Made by a program: the position numbers and the translations under genes. From Scatosoma sp048465415 (GTDB lineage Bacteria > Bacillota > Clostridia > Christensenellales > Borkfalkiaceae), in assembly GCA_048465415.1 (NCBI GenBank), contig DBFWLO010000016.1, positions 1 to 52,074 of the forward strand: a DNA stretch of 52,074 bases, given 5' to 3'. Below the pieces are notes generated by a model. The model was not told the DNA's origin and did no database searches. It worked only from the letters and a program-made list of their open reading frames with translations. Of the stretch, positions 1-7,851 are shown in pieces; the first letter of the stretch is position 1; the number at the start of each line of letters is the position of its first letter.

Positions 1-129
1 GCGGTGGCGGAAATGGCGATGAAGACGGGACAAATAGAGCCAAACGCGGAGAGAGCGGAGCAGTTTTTGCTGGAGAAACACTATTTCCGCAAACACGGCA
101 AACATGCTTATTACGGACAGAAAAAGTAG
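1..129 (+). CDS. C-terminal fragment of an unidentified protein
   Basis: An open frame enters from the left edge and ends at TAG 127-129, leaving 42 residues that are rich in Lys, His and Tyr near the end (residues 27-42 include HYFRKHGKHAYYGQKK). I do not recognise the family. It lies on the left of the tRNA-Pro half-gene at 644-688, so if that scar marks the right end of an integrated element this would be element cargo. No domain can be assigned from so short a piece, and it could also be a chance open frame. Confidence 0.45.
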   Translation, partial: AVAEMAMKTGQIEPNAERAEQFLLEKHYFRKHGKHAYYGQKK

Positions 130-643
130 AAGTAAAATAGGCAGAAGACCGCAAGATAAGACTGAATTATGAATTAAAAATACGTGATATGAAGTTTTAC
201 TGTAAAGAACTATAGTAATGATAGAATGAAAACAGAATAATTCATTGCCGAAATTAAGAGATGAGACCATATACGAGGTTGTTCGATTCCTTCAACAAAT
301 TGTAATTATAAAGGATAAAATTATTCCGTTACTCTCGTAAAAAAGCAGAATTTGTTTTCTTTCGTTTACTGCGCCGTAGTTTTTGCGTTTTGATGGAAAT
401 CTCTTTTATAATTTCCTAAATCATGTTATAGTATAAGCACAAGAAAAATTCTATACTAAGTTAACCTTTAATTGCTTGGAAGTGTGAATTTCGCGATCGC
501 AAAAAATTTTGACCACATGTTTGACCATCTACGGACTTGGACTACGTGGAAACAGTGTGAACGAGAGCACCCGAAAGCATCGATTTCGGACTAAAAAGCA
601 CCGCAAAGCCCTGAAAAGCAAGCAAAAAATCGATATAGATTTA
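130..643. other. AT-rich stretch without a convincing gene
   Basis: No reading frame here has both a ribosome site and recognisable protein character. The stretch is AT-rich and has a short repeated TTTGACCA motif near 495-530. The open frame beginning at 509 runs into the tRNA fragment and is not a gene. The right end of this stretch abuts the point where tRNA-Pro identity starts, so it is probably the inner end of an integrated element. Confidence 0.5.
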
Positions 644-688
644 TTCGGGACCATGAGGTCGTGGGTTCAAATCCCGTCGCCTCGACCA
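644..688 (+). pseudogene. 3' half of tRNA-Pro(CGG), probable attachment-site scar
   Basis: The sequence reads as an anticodon loop TTCGGGA (644-650, anticodon CGG at 646-648), anticodon-stem 3' strand CCATG, variable region AGGTC, T arm GTGGG-TTCAAAT-CCCGT, acceptor 3' strand CGCCTCG and A-CCA at 685-688. The GGGACCATG segment and the C1-G72 acceptor ending CGACCA are typical of bacterial tRNA-Pro. The 5' half is missing: the five bases before the loop cannot pair with CCATG, and no CGAGGCG acceptor strand occurs upstream. Tyrosine recombinases often cross over in the anticodon loop, so this is best read as an attR-type scar whose intact partner tRNA lies outside the window. It is not a functional tRNA. 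Confidence 0.8.
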
Positions 689-700
689 TTTGGACTATAA

Positions 701-735
701 AGCAGACCAAAACTTTACGTTTTGGTCTGCTTTTA
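701..735 (+). terminator. Intrinsic terminator behind the tRNA-Pro fragment
   Basis: A perfect 13-bp stem (AGCAGACCAAAAC at 701-713, its complement at 719-731) with a 5-base loop is followed by a T run. Its position just after the CCA end is what is expected of the original tRNA terminator, so the chromosomal side of the scar is to the right. A second, weaker hairpin with a T run lies at 821-861. Confidence 0.85.
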
Positions 736-936
736 TTTTATATGTTCGTCAGTAAAATAGCAGAGTATATTCAAAAGTGTAGATTATTAAGGGATATAAA
801 AAATATTGTATTAAAAAAGAAAAAAGCCGGGTTGTTTATCATGTTTATCAGCTCGGTTTTTATAATGCGAAAATCAAGTTTTCAGTAATTTTTTTTTCGT
901 GATAGAAATACCCTAATAATATTTCTAGATCTGTAA

Positions 937-1260
937 CTAATCTTTATAGTTAGTCCTGTCAACCAAATAATCAAGGCTTACTTGAAAATAGTCTGTTAGT
1001 GTTTCTAAATTTTCAAGGGAGGGAATTGTATTAGTCCGAATCCAATCATAAAAGTAATTATATGCGAAAGGCATTTTATGAGCGACTTCGAAAATTTTAC
1101 ATTCTGTTGTTGTGAAATTTTAATAAGTCTTTTACTAAAAGTTGAAGGGCTTTGATTTATAAAAAGAAAGATGATCACTTTCACCCAGTAAATATTTTAA
1201 GGAAACATCAAAAAAATCCTCGCTTTTTATATGATAACGCTGATTGTTGAGAATCAAACG
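937..1260 (-). pseudogene. Frameshifted XRE-family HTH regulator remnant
   Basis: On the minus strand, the piece ending at the stop codon at 937-939 reads PSLENLETLTDYFQVSL followed by DYLVDRT, the typical third-helix and tail pattern of XRE/Cro-CI HTH proteins. A further piece, DVSLKYLLGESD, is encoded around 1165-1200 in another frame, and the segment FSKRLIKISQQQN lies between them in a third. At least two frameshifts separate the parts, so this is either a two-domain XRE regulator or two adjacent ones, now decayed. Such repressors commonly come with mobile elements, which fits the neighbouring tRNA scar. Boundaries are approximate. Confidence 0.6.
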
Positions 1261-1495
1261 TTTCAAACGTGTTTTTATTCGCTAGGATAAGTTGGATATT
1301 ATTTATTCCGCCTGCCATGCCTTTGCTATGATTTTTGATACTCTTTAATGTGAACGCGCTCTAATAGGAAAGCTCTAAAAGAAAATGTTTTTGTGCAAGC
1401 CTGAAAAGATACTTCAAAGGTTGGAGGTGGATAATTTCGCTGGAAATAGCGGGTAAAAAAGATTTATGACTTTCTGTCTGTCGCTTTCTTGATAT
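1261..1495. other. Non-coding stretch
   Basis: No supported gene or RNA. The sequence continues the decayed character of the HTH remnant, but I could not identify more of the protein with confidence. Confidence 0.4.
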
Positions 1496-1521
1496 ACGCA
1501 ATTTAGAGATTTTTTCAATTA
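1496..1521 (+). repeat. 26-bp direct repeat, left copy
   Basis: Identical over 26 bases (ACGCAATTTAGAGATT...TTA) to 2128-2153. The two copies bound a block of about 630 bp that holds the minus-strand gene at 1744-2025 and its terminator. The sequence on either outer side differs between copies. They look like the ends of an inserted or duplicated cassette. Confidence 0.85.
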
Positions 1522-1628
1522 TGTCCATTTGTCAAACGTTTGGCAGTACTTTTTTGAAACTTTTTCAAAAAGTTTTTTAGACGGGTAAAACTTGACCGAT
1601 TAAGCCCGTAGAGCCACCCTTTCAGACT

Positions 1629-1685
1629 TCTCTCCCCGCGCGGGGAGAGAAAAAACGCGCCCGTCATGGGTGCGTTTATTTTTTT
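1629..1685. terminator. Palindrome plus bidirectional intrinsic terminator
   Basis: A perfect 22-bp palindrome (arms TCTCTCCCCGC, 1629-1639 and 1640-1650) is followed by a second hairpin at 1653-1677 (AAACGCGCCC, loop GTCAT, GGGTGCGTTT). The second hairpin has T runs on both strands, so it can stop transcripts from either side. On the minus strand it lies directly downstream of the gene at 1744-2025 and is probably its terminator. Confidence 0.7.
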
Positions 1686-1743
1686 TCTATATAGCAAAAT
1701 AGCCGTCGTTCGGCAGCTTGTGTTTTTGAAAGTGTACTTTCAA

Positions 1744-2025
1744 TTATTCCATAATGTTATAATCCAACAACAGCAATTCCGCGCGTTTCTCTTTCGGAGT
1801 AAGCCACTTTCTTTTACCGTCGCGGGATTTCAATGTTGATATGGGAATGTTATTCGACCGTTTCAAATACGCTTGCATTTGCTTTAAGAGGTCGTTATAA
1901 TCGTAGAATTTCAGCCACTCACGGCCGTGGTAAAACGTATATTCCATTTCTTTCATTTTCGGCACCTCATAACCGTGCGACACCAAAAATTCATACAACT
2001 GTTTTTTTCCTTGATACTTTATCAT
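1744..2025 (-). CDS. Hypothetical protein, 93 residues
   Basis: I do not recognise the family. The start at 2025 is supported by an AGGAG ribosome site about nine bases upstream on the minus strand, and an intrinsic terminator follows at 1653-1677. The protein is charged, with no signal peptide or membrane segment; its middle is aromatic-rich (HGREWLKFYDYNDLLKQM) and the C-terminal part is basic. It sits alone between 26-bp direct repeats, next to decayed regulator and tRNA remnants, so an accessory or element-borne role is plausible. Nothing in the sequence says what it does. Confidence 0.6.
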   Translation of the reverse strand: MIKYQGKKQLYEFLVSHGYEVPKMKEMEYTFYHGREWLKFYDYNDLLKQMQAYLKRSNNIPISTLKSRDGKRKWLTPKEKRAELLLLDYNIME

Positions 2026-2070
2026 TTCCGTTTCTCCTTTGCGTCACGCCGCCGCCCGTAATAATAAAAA

Positions 2071-2117
2071 AATAGTCCTGTCAGCAAATAGGGAAAAACC
2101 CAACTGACAAGACTATT
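2071..2117. repeat. Inverted repeat, terminator-like on the minus strand
   Basis: AATAGTCCTGTCAG (2071-2084) pairs with CTGACAAGACTATT (2104-2117) over 14 bp with one mismatch and a 19-base loop. On the minus strand the stem is followed by a run of seven Ts, so it would act as a terminator for leftward transcription. It sits upstream of the minus-strand gene rather than after any gene, which is odd. Confidence 0.7.
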
Positions 2118-2127
2118 GTAACATTTC

Positions 2128-2153
2128 ACGCAATTTAGAGATTTTTTCAATTA
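2128..2153 (+). repeat. 26-bp direct repeat, right copy
   Basis: Exact copy of 1496-1521. It ends four bases before the -35 box of the sensor kinase promoter, so the cassette boundary lies immediately upstream of a functional promoter. Confidence 0.85.
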
Positions 2154-2157
2154 AGTC

Positions 2158-2186
2158 TTGACATTTCTTAACGATCGGGATATAAT
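2158..2186 (+). promoter_or_regulatory. Consensus promoter of the sensor kinase operon
   Basis: TTGACA (2158-2163), 17-base spacer, TATAAT (2181-2186): a full housekeeping consensus. It should drive the kinase/regulator pair at 2220-4304 constitutively. Confidence 0.85.
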
Positions 2187-2219
2187 ACAAAATATAAAAA
2201 GCCGAGGCTAGGGGATAAA

Positions 2220-3569
2220 ATGTTTGTAGAAGAGTTATTGAATTTTTTGACAAATTATACGTTTGTCGTTCAGTTTGTGGTAGTAGCTTTTTCCATAGCC
2301 TTTATTTTAAGTCCTCCCGCAAGAGACCAAAAGTCTTTAGCGATATTTTTTGTTAAAATTGTCGTTCTGTTTATTATAGAATTGTTGATAAATACGATTT
2401 TGATTCTTTTGGCGAAGGTATGGCCGCCGTTAAACGGAATCGGATTCTTTATCTCTCATCTTATAGTCCTTTTCTTTTATTGTATATTTTTCTGTAAATT
2501 CGGTATTTATAATAAACTGATTATGGCATCGGTGTTATATTGTACAATTATTACGGTGACCGAGCTCGGTGCGAGATTTGTAGAGCTCGTCTCGGGCGGC
2601 CGGACGCCGGGCCATATGAGTCCCTGGACTTTAGTCAGCTATCTTTTGATTTTGTTGTGTGTATTTTTTCTGTATAAATATTCCGTGAAACAGACGGAAG
2701 ATATTTCGGCAAGTTTTGTCGGGATGATAGAAATTCCGGTTTTCGCCGCGGCGTTTCTGATTTATTTTCACACGGCAAGCATCGGTCCCGGCGTCCCCGA
2801 GTCGGAGGATAAGTTTTACGTCGCAGTGCTTGTAGCGATTTATATGATTGTAATGGAAAATTATTTTTTATGGAGAAGTGCAAGCAACGAACGAATGCAG
2901 CAAACCATTTTGCAAAAGGAGAACGAATTTTTGGTCGCTTCGAATTCTATGATGAAGTTATCGGAACAGGCCATTTCCGATATGCGGGAATTGAGGCACG
3001 ATATTAAAAATCAGCTTACAACAATGAGTATTCTGCTCGAAACCGGTAAGTATGATAAATTGAAGGAATATTTCGAAAATCTTGCCGTTACGGTATCGGA
3101 TAAATTATTGTATATCGATTGCGGAAATAAAGAAATCAGCGCGATTTTAAACATGGAAATGCAGAAATGCAAGGTAAATCAAATTGTTCTGGACTGTAAA
3201 GTGAACGTACCACCGAAATTGCCGTTTTCCCCGAACGATATTTGTAGCTTGCTGACGAATATTATTGATAATGCGATAGAAGCCTGCGTGCGTAGGGAAA
3301 ACACGCAAAGGCCTATCTTTTTCGAAATGGGAATAAAACAGGAATATCTTGTCGTATGCTGTCGGAATTTTCTCGGAAAAATGGACGAAGCCGAGCGCGG
3401 CGAAACGCTGTTGCTGCGTAGCCGAAAAGGAGATGGAAACAACCACGGATTGGGGCATAAAATTGTCGAAAAGACCGTAAAGAAATATAATGGTGTTGTC
3501 AATTACGAAATTCGGAAAAACGAGTTTGTCGTGCAGCTGATGTTGGATATGAAATGGGAGGGATATTAA
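2220..3569 (+). CDS. GHKL-type sensor histidine kinase (AgrC-like)
   Basis: 449 residues. The N-terminal 220 residues form about six or seven hydrophobic segments (roughly 12-31, 42-66, 74-92, 98-118, 138-152, 170-186, 199-217) with little extracellular mass, as in AgrC/ComD peptide-pheromone sensors. The kinase core follows: phospho-acceptor H260 in ELRHDIKNQL, N box NIIDNAIEAC at about 347-356, and a G box near 410-412 (GLG). GHKL kinases of this type normally pair with LytTR regulators, and one starts with no gap after this stop codon. The start has an AGGGG ribosome site. The signal sensed is unknown; no propeptide gene of the AgrD type is visible nearby, so a peptide signal is only a possibility. 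Confidence 0.9.
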   Translation: MFVEELLNFLTNYTFVVQFVVVAFSIAFILSPPARDQKSLAIFFVKIVVLFIIELLINTILILLAKVWPPLNGIGFFISHLIVLFFYCIFFCKFGIYNKLIMASVLYCTIITVTELGARFVELVSGGRTPGHMSPWTLVSYLLILLCVFFLYKYSVKQTEDISASFVGMIEIPVFAAAFLIYFHTASIGPGVPESEDKFYVAVLVAIYMIVMENYFLWRSASNERMQQTILQKENEFLVASNSMMKLSEQAISDMRELRHDIKNQLTTMSILLETGKYDKLKEYFENLAVTVSDKLLYIDCGNKEISAILNMEMQKCKVNQIVLDCKVNVPPKLPFSPNDICSLLTNIIDNAIEACVRRENTQRPIFFEMGIKQEYLVVCCRNFLGKMDEAERGETLLLRSRKGDGNNHGLGHKIVEKTVKKYNGVVNYEIRKNEFVVQLMLDMKWEGY

Positions 3570-4304
3570 ATGGTCATTAAAATCGCGGTCTGCGACGATG
3601 AGAGGATTGCGTTGGATGCAATCTGCGCCAAAATTTCAAAGACGTTCGAACAGTGCGGGATAGAGGCAAAAGCGGATAAATATCTGGGTTCGGAGAAATT
3701 TTGCTCGGCAGCGGAACATGCGAATTATGATCTCGTATTTCTCGACGTCGATATGCCCGGAACAGACGGAATAAGTTTAGCGAAAAGGCTCCGGGAACAA
3801 AAAGCTCCGCCGACAATTATTTTTGTATCGTCGAGAGAAGAAAAAGTATTCGACAGTTTTGTCGTAACTCCTTTTCGTTTTGTCAGAAAGGGCAGATTCA
3901 ATGCGGATATAACAGAGGCGGTGTATGCGTATATACGGGAACGGTTGGACAACGATAAAGCGGTCACATTCAGAATCAATAAAAATTCTTCCATCGTGCG
4001 CGTACGCCTGAACGATATAATGTATATAGAGAGTTTCAAAAACAATCAGTATATCCATATCGCGGGGGAGAAAGAGCCCGTATGTTTAAGCATGACCATG
4101 GACGAATTGGAAGAGAATTTCGGGAATTACGATATCATTCGCGTACATAAAAGCTATTTGGTAAATATGCGTTATATACGCAGGATAGATAAGGAAGAAG
4201 TGATAACAACGACGGACGAGCGGATTTTCATCAGTCGACGAAAGGTACAGGATGTGAAAAAAGCGTTTTTGAAATTTCTCAATCAAAAGGGAAAAAAGGC
4301 ATGA
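3570..4304 (+). CDS. LytTR-family response regulator
   Basis: 244 residues. The receiver domain (1-120) has the acidic pocket D9-D10-E11, phospho-acceptor D59 in FLDVDMPG, and a conserved Lys near 107. The LytTR DNA-binding domain (about 135-240) contains the usual NDIMYIES strand, a VHKSYLVN segment and the ending strand with ISRRK. It begins immediately after the kinase stop codon, so the two are translationally coupled and form a two-component pair. LytTR proteins bind two or more direct repeats spaced by about two helical turns; matching phased repeats occur at 4329, 7687 and 16078, which makes those promoters likely targets. A close paralogue lies at 17949. Confidence 0.93.
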   Translation: MVIKIAVCDDERIALDAICAKISKTFEQCGIEAKADKYLGSEKFCSAAEHANYDLVFLDVDMPGTDGISLAKRLREQKAPPTIIFVSSREEKVFDSFVVTPFRFVRKGRFNADITEAVYAYIRERLDNDKAVTFRINKNSSIVRVRLNDIMYIESFKNNQYIHIAGEKEPVCLSMTMDELEENFGNYDIIRVHKSYLVNMRYIRRIDKEEVITTTDERIFISRRKVQDVKKAFLKFLNQKGKKA

Positions 4305-4328
4305 CAAAGGTCCGGCCTCTTTTTATTG

Positions 4329-4380
4329 CCGTTCGTCCGCGATTAACGCCTATTCGGGAAAAAGTTCTTGACGTTTAGTT
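4329..4380 (+). promoter_or_regulatory. Candidate LytTR direct repeats before the SGNH operon
   Basis: CCGTTCGTCC (4329-4338) and ACGTTTAGTT (4371-4380) are 42 bp apart, exactly two 21-bp steps, with a poor match (CTATTCGGG, 4350) between them. Only the first is a good match. It lies 61 bp before the -10 box, the same distance as the proximal site of the 7852 promoter. Confidence 0.45.
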
Positions 4381-4395
4381 TTCCTCTTTTACAAT
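4368..4395 (+). promoter_or_regulatory. Promoter of the SGNH/LRR operon
   Basis: TTGACG (4368-4373), 16-base spacer, TACAAT (4390-4395). The sub-optimal spacing and boxes fit an activator-dependent promoter. Confidence 0.6.
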
Positions 4396-4439
4396 AAAAA
4401 GAGAAAGTATCTTGAATTTTCGGCCGTGCGGAGGCAAGT

Positions 4440-5885
4440 ATGAAGCGTAAGATTTTTACTGTCGGAACAATCGTGTTATGTTTTATTTGCGTCCCGTTGC
4501 TTTTTTTGTTGATGGGATTTGTTTTGCCCGCTCAATTTTCAAAGACGTATTATGCCGAACTCGGAGCGATGTATTCGAGACTCAAAGAGACCGAAGGAAA
4601 AAAAATCGTTATGATCGGGACGTCCAATATTGCCTTCGGAATTGATTCCGCTTTGATAGAGGAAGAACTTTCCCGTTGCGGAACGGACTACACGGTCTGC
4701 AATTTCGGATTGTACGGAGCCATCGGGACGAAAGCGATGCTGGATCTTGCCCTCGGTGAAATTGGGGCGGGGGACCTTGTGATTTTCGCTCCCGAATTCC
4801 ACGCTCAGTCATTGAGCACTTATTTTTCCGGACGGGAGATGTGGCGGTGCGTTGACGTTGACGCGTCGCTGTTAAAGGGGATAAAGACGGAGAACGTTGA
4901 GGCGATGATAGGTTGTTTTTCCGGTTATGTGCAGGAAAAGTATGCTTATTTTATAAGCGGAGAGGACGCAGAGCCGAGCGGCGTTTACGCAAAGTCCTCT
5001 TTCGACGGAGACTGCGTAATGAGGGCGGAGGACAGGGAATATAACGTCATGAAGGGAAGGTATGACGCGAATAATCCGATTTATCTGGATACAAGTCTGT
5101 TCACCACCGATTTTTTGGCGTATATAAACGATTATTCGGAGGCGGTTTCGCGCAAGGGCGCGGCGATGTATTTTTCTTTTCCTCCGATGAACAAGCTGGG
5201 GATTTCCGATTATTCCGAAGAAAGAGTGGGGAAATTGTACGACTTTCTGGCACAGAAATTAAGTTTTGAAATTATCAGCGACCCGTACGATTATATGATG
5301 GACGCCGAATGGTTTTATGATTCCAATTTTCACCTGAACGCGTCGGGCATGACGGTAAGGAGCGTCCGTCTTTTGGAGGATATCAAAAATCTTCTGAGAA
5401 TTTCCTCTCCGACGGAAATTCTCCTGCCCGAAAAGCCTCAGGTTCCCGAGGGGGAAATCGGGGGGGAGGGGAATAACGACTATGCAAACGCGTTTTTATA
5501 TGAAACCGATGCGGAGGGATATTATCAGATAAGGGAAATGACGGAAGAGGGGAAAAAGCTGAAAGAGGTAATCGTCCCGTATTCGGTAAACGGAATCAAG
5601 GTGGCGTCGTTTACGGCGGAGGTTTTTTCGGGAAATAAAAATTTGGTCAGCGTCACGCTGCAAGGGAATATTTCCTCTATTCCCGACCGTTCTTTTTTCG
5701 GCTGTACCTCGCTCGAAAAATTGATTATCGAGAACGAAGACCCCGCGAAGATAAGTGTCGGATACGGATTGCTGGAAGGGGCGGACGGGTGTAAGATTTA
5801 TGTTCCGTCGTCTGCCTACGGAAAATATGCGGGGAACTATTTCTGGAGCTACTATAATAGCGGGAGACTGAAAAAATATGATTAA
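4440..5885 (+). CDS. Membrane-anchored SGNH hydrolase with C-terminal BspA-type LRR
   Basis: 481 residues. An N-terminal signal anchor (about 7-30) puts the body outside the cell. The SGNH/GDSL-like domain (about 50-315) shows the block I nucleophile motif GTSN (S62), an NFGLYG segment near 88, and the catalytic Asp/His motif DSNFHLN (D294, H298). A short linker leads to one or two LRR_5 repeats (about 365-450). SGNH proteins of the DltD/AlgJ/AlgX/PatB kind act outside the membrane on acyl groups delivered by an MBOAT channel; an MBOAT gene lies at 16457. The start is chosen for its CGGAGG site. The next gene overlaps it by eight bases. Esterase versus acyltransferase activity cannot be told from sequence. 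Confidence 0.82.
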   Translation: MKRKIFTVGTIVLCFICVPLLFLLMGFVLPAQFSKTYYAELGAMYSRLKETEGKKIVMIGTSNIAFGIDSALIEEELSRCGTDYTVCNFGLYGAIGTKAMLDLALGEIGAGDLVIFAPEFHAQSLSTYFSGREMWRCVDVDASLLKGIKTENVEAMIGCFSGYVQEKYAYFISGEDAEPSGVYAKSSFDGDCVMRAEDREYNVMKGRYDANNPIYLDTSLFTTDFLAYINDYSEAVSRKGAAMYFSFPPMNKLGISDYSEERVGKLYDFLAQKLSFEIISDPYDYMMDAEWFYDSNFHLNASGMTVRSVRLLEDIKNLLRISSPTEILLPEKPQVPEGEIGGEGNNDYANAFLYETDAEGYYQIREMTEEGKKLKEVIVPYSVNGIKVASFTAEVFSGNKNLVSVTLQGNISSIPDRSFFGCTSLEKLIIENEDPAKISVGYGLLEGADGCKIYVPSSAYGKYAGNYFWSYYNSGRLKKYD

Positions 5886-7629
5886 GCGGCTTGCTTCGTT
5901 AGCGGTGGCGATTTTTTTGCCGTTGATGTTTTTATGCGGCTGCAATACTCAAAACGGCGTAAACGCAACCGTATCGGTCACAATCGCATCGGGGGAAGAG
6001 TACGAGCTCGGGCAAAATTTTTTCACGGTGAGGCGAGGGGAAGACATACGGGCAGAGCTTCGTATATTAGAGGGATTTTCCTTTCAGTCATGCGATTATA
6101 GGGATTATTCTTATACGACGGAAGGAGAAGTCACGGTGTTGACTTTGAGGAACATTCTCTATCCCGCGTTTGTGCATATCGAGACGGAAGGGGTTGCGGG
6201 GAGTATCCGTTACGATTTGAACGGCGGAGAATTTTGGGACGATTCGGAGGAAAATTATTATATAAAGAACTATACGCTGGAACATCATCTCCGCGCGAAT
6301 ACGGAGCTGGGGACGGACCGGATTTTTCGGGAGGGATATTCCCAAATCGGCTGGAACACGCGTGCGGACGGCAGTGGCGAACATATCGGTCTGGGGAGCC
6401 GCGTAACATTGGGGAGCTCGACACTGGTCCTGTATGCGGAGTGGGTGGAATGGTCGGAGGGAGAATATTTTTGGGAGGATACGGAAGGCGGAATTTCGTT
6501 GATGGGCTATTCGGGCGAAATAAATCAGGATATGTTTGTTATTCCCTGGGAAATAGACGGAAAAGAAGTTGTGGGGATTTCGTCGGGCTTTGCGGAAGGA
6601 GTTTCGGCTTCGAGGATAGTGCTTCCGTATACACTGGAACGGGCGGCGGCTGACAGTTTTCGGAATTGTCGTTTTGAAAGCCTGTATTTTTCGGACGGAG
6701 TGACGGAAATTTCCGACGAGACGTTTCCGGGCAATACGTTTTCGAGGGTATATATCAACGCGGTCGTCAAGCCGAGGTATCAGACGGGGAACGAAATTGC
6801 GTGGTTTGCGGATATGATGGACCGTCTTATTTTGTCGGCCGATAAAAAAAAGATGATATTCTTTTCGGGGTGCAGTTTTTCTTACGGTCTCGATTCCCAA
6901 GCGGTCTACGAGTCTTTCGGGCGCGAATACACCGTGCTGAACTTTGGCGTAATCGGAGGTACGAACGCCGCCTTTCAATTCGACTGTATTTCGCGGTTTA
7001 TCCGGGAAGGCGACGTCGTCGTCCATGCGCCGGAAGTGGCGGGGTTTTATCAGCTGATGTACGTTTTGCGAGCGGAACACAGGATGTTCGTCATGACGGA
7101 AGGCAATTACGATTTGATTTCATATGCCGATGCGTCGTCCATCGGCGGGCTTCTCACGGCATTTTGTACATATAATCAAGGCCGGATGGAAATAGAGGAA
7201 GGGAGCTACGAGGAGTATATAGACGCCTATAACGAATTTGGGGACATTGCGAGATCCCGTCCGGGCGGGAAGGACGTGAGCTATACGGAAGGCTATACGT
7301 ATTGTACGAAATACGTGACGGAAGTTTCCTGCTGCAATTTGAAGGGATATTACGAAAAAATACAAACGCGCGGAGGCAAAGTGTTGTTTTCGTTTTCCCC
7401 TGTCAATCTTCGCGGATTGAGCGCGGAAGAAAAGGATAGACGAATATGGGAAGAATTCGAGGAAAAAATCCGTTCGGGGCTGTCTCCCGATATTCCGGTG
7501 ATTTCCCGCGCGGAGGATTATCTCTTTACTGGCGAATATTTTTACGATACAAATTATCATCTGAACGACCGCGGCGTCGCTGTTAGAACGGAACGCCTCA
7601 TCGGAGACATAGAGCGATATTTTAGCTGA
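5878..7629 (+). CDS. Lipoprotein with InlB repeat, LRR and C-terminal SGNH hydrolase domain
   Basis: 583 residues. A lipoprotein signal ends at FLCGC (C22). An InlB/Flg_new-type repeat (about 108-190) and BspA-type LRR segments (about 195-295) precede an SGNH domain (about 325-583) with the nucleophile block SGCSFSYG (S333), NFGVIGG near 355, and DTNYHLND (D557, H561). The gene overlaps the previous SGNH gene by eight bases and is followed by a strong terminator. The catalytic motifs match those of its neighbour, but the domain order is reversed: LRR first, SGNH last. Both are probably exported partners of one surface-acylation system. The substrate is not evident. Confidence 0.82.
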   Translation: MIKRLASLAVAIFLPLMFLCGCNTQNGVNATVSVTIASGEEYELGQNFFTVRRGEDIRAELRILEGFSFQSCDYRDYSYTTEGEVTVLTLRNILYPAFVHIETEGVAGSIRYDLNGGEFWDDSEENYYIKNYTLEHHLRANTELGTDRIFREGYSQIGWNTRADGSGEHIGLGSRVTLGSSTLVLYAEWVEWSEGEYFWEDTEGGISLMGYSGEINQDMFVIPWEIDGKEVVGISSGFAEGVSASRIVLPYTLERAAADSFRNCRFESLYFSDGVTEISDETFPGNTFSRVYINAVVKPRYQTGNEIAWFADMMDRLILSADKKKMIFFSGCSFSYGLDSQAVYESFGREYTVLNFGVIGGTNAAFQFDCISRFIREGDVVVHAPEVAGFYQLMYVLRAEHRMFVMTEGNYDLISYADASSIGGLLTAFCTYNQGRMEIEEGSYEEYIDAYNEFGDIARSRPGGKDVSYTEGYTYCTKYVTEVSCCNLKGYYEKIQTRGGKVLFSFSPVNLRGLSAEEKDRRIWEEFEEKIRSGLSPDIPVISRAEDYLFTGEYFYDTNYHLNDRGVAVRTERLIGDIERYFS

Positions 7630-7648
7630 AAAATTTGAGAACACAGAC

Positions 7649-7685
7649 AACAGGGAGCAGACATTTCTGCTCCCTGTTGTTTATT
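7649..7685 (+). terminator. Intrinsic terminator of the SGNH operon
   Basis: A perfect 12-bp stem (AACAGGGAGCAG, 7649-7660, pairing with 7667-7678) with a 6-base loop, followed by GTTTATT. Confidence 0.85.
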
Positions 7686-7686
7686 A

Positions 7687-7737
7687 CCGTTTGTCGCGGT
7701 TCCAAGACGTTTCGTGCGTATAAAAATCCGTTTGTCC
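7687..7737 (+). promoter_or_regulatory. Three phased LytTR-like direct repeats
   Basis: CCGTTTGTCG (7687-7696), ACGTTTCGTG (7707-7716) and CCGTTTGTCC (7728-7737) share CGTTT and start 20 and 21 bp apart, on one face of the helix. They lie upstream of the -35 box of the GH3 operon. LytTR dimers bind direct repeats with this period, and two LytTR regulators are encoded in the locus. Confidence 0.6.
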
Positions 7738-7765
7738 TTGAAAAAGGTTGTCTGTTACCGAAATA

Positions 7766-7794
7766 TTGTATTGCGGGTGAGTTTGTTTTATAAT
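7766..7794 (+). promoter_or_regulatory. Promoter of the lipoprotein/GH3 operon
   Basis: TTGTAT (7766-7771), 17-base spacer, TATAAT (7789-7794). The weak -35 with a perfect -10 is typical of an activated promoter. Confidence 0.65.
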
Positions 7795-7851
7795 CTGCAT
7801 AGATCGGCAGAGGCTATGCCGAAATTCAACCAATAAATAAGGAGTTAAAAG

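Noticed and set aside
644..688. tmRNA 3' end as an alternative to tRNA-Pro
   Set aside because: The anticodon loop TTCGGGA and the GGGACCATG stem match tRNA-Pro, and no tmRNA 5' domain is found upstream.
509..700. Open frame of 63 codons across the tRNA-Pro fragment
   Set aside because: It reads through the tRNA half-gene and has no ribosome site. The frame at 661-888 crosses the tRNA end and the terminator and is rejected likewise.
1515..1697. Minus-strand open frame of 60 codons
   Set aside because: It covers the palindrome and terminator hairpin at 1629-1685, which explain the sequence better than a protein.
2071..2117. Leader attenuator of the minus-strand gene at 1744-2025
   Set aside because: The best minus-strand -10 box (2115-2120) overlaps the stem, so a transcript from it would not contain the whole hairpin.
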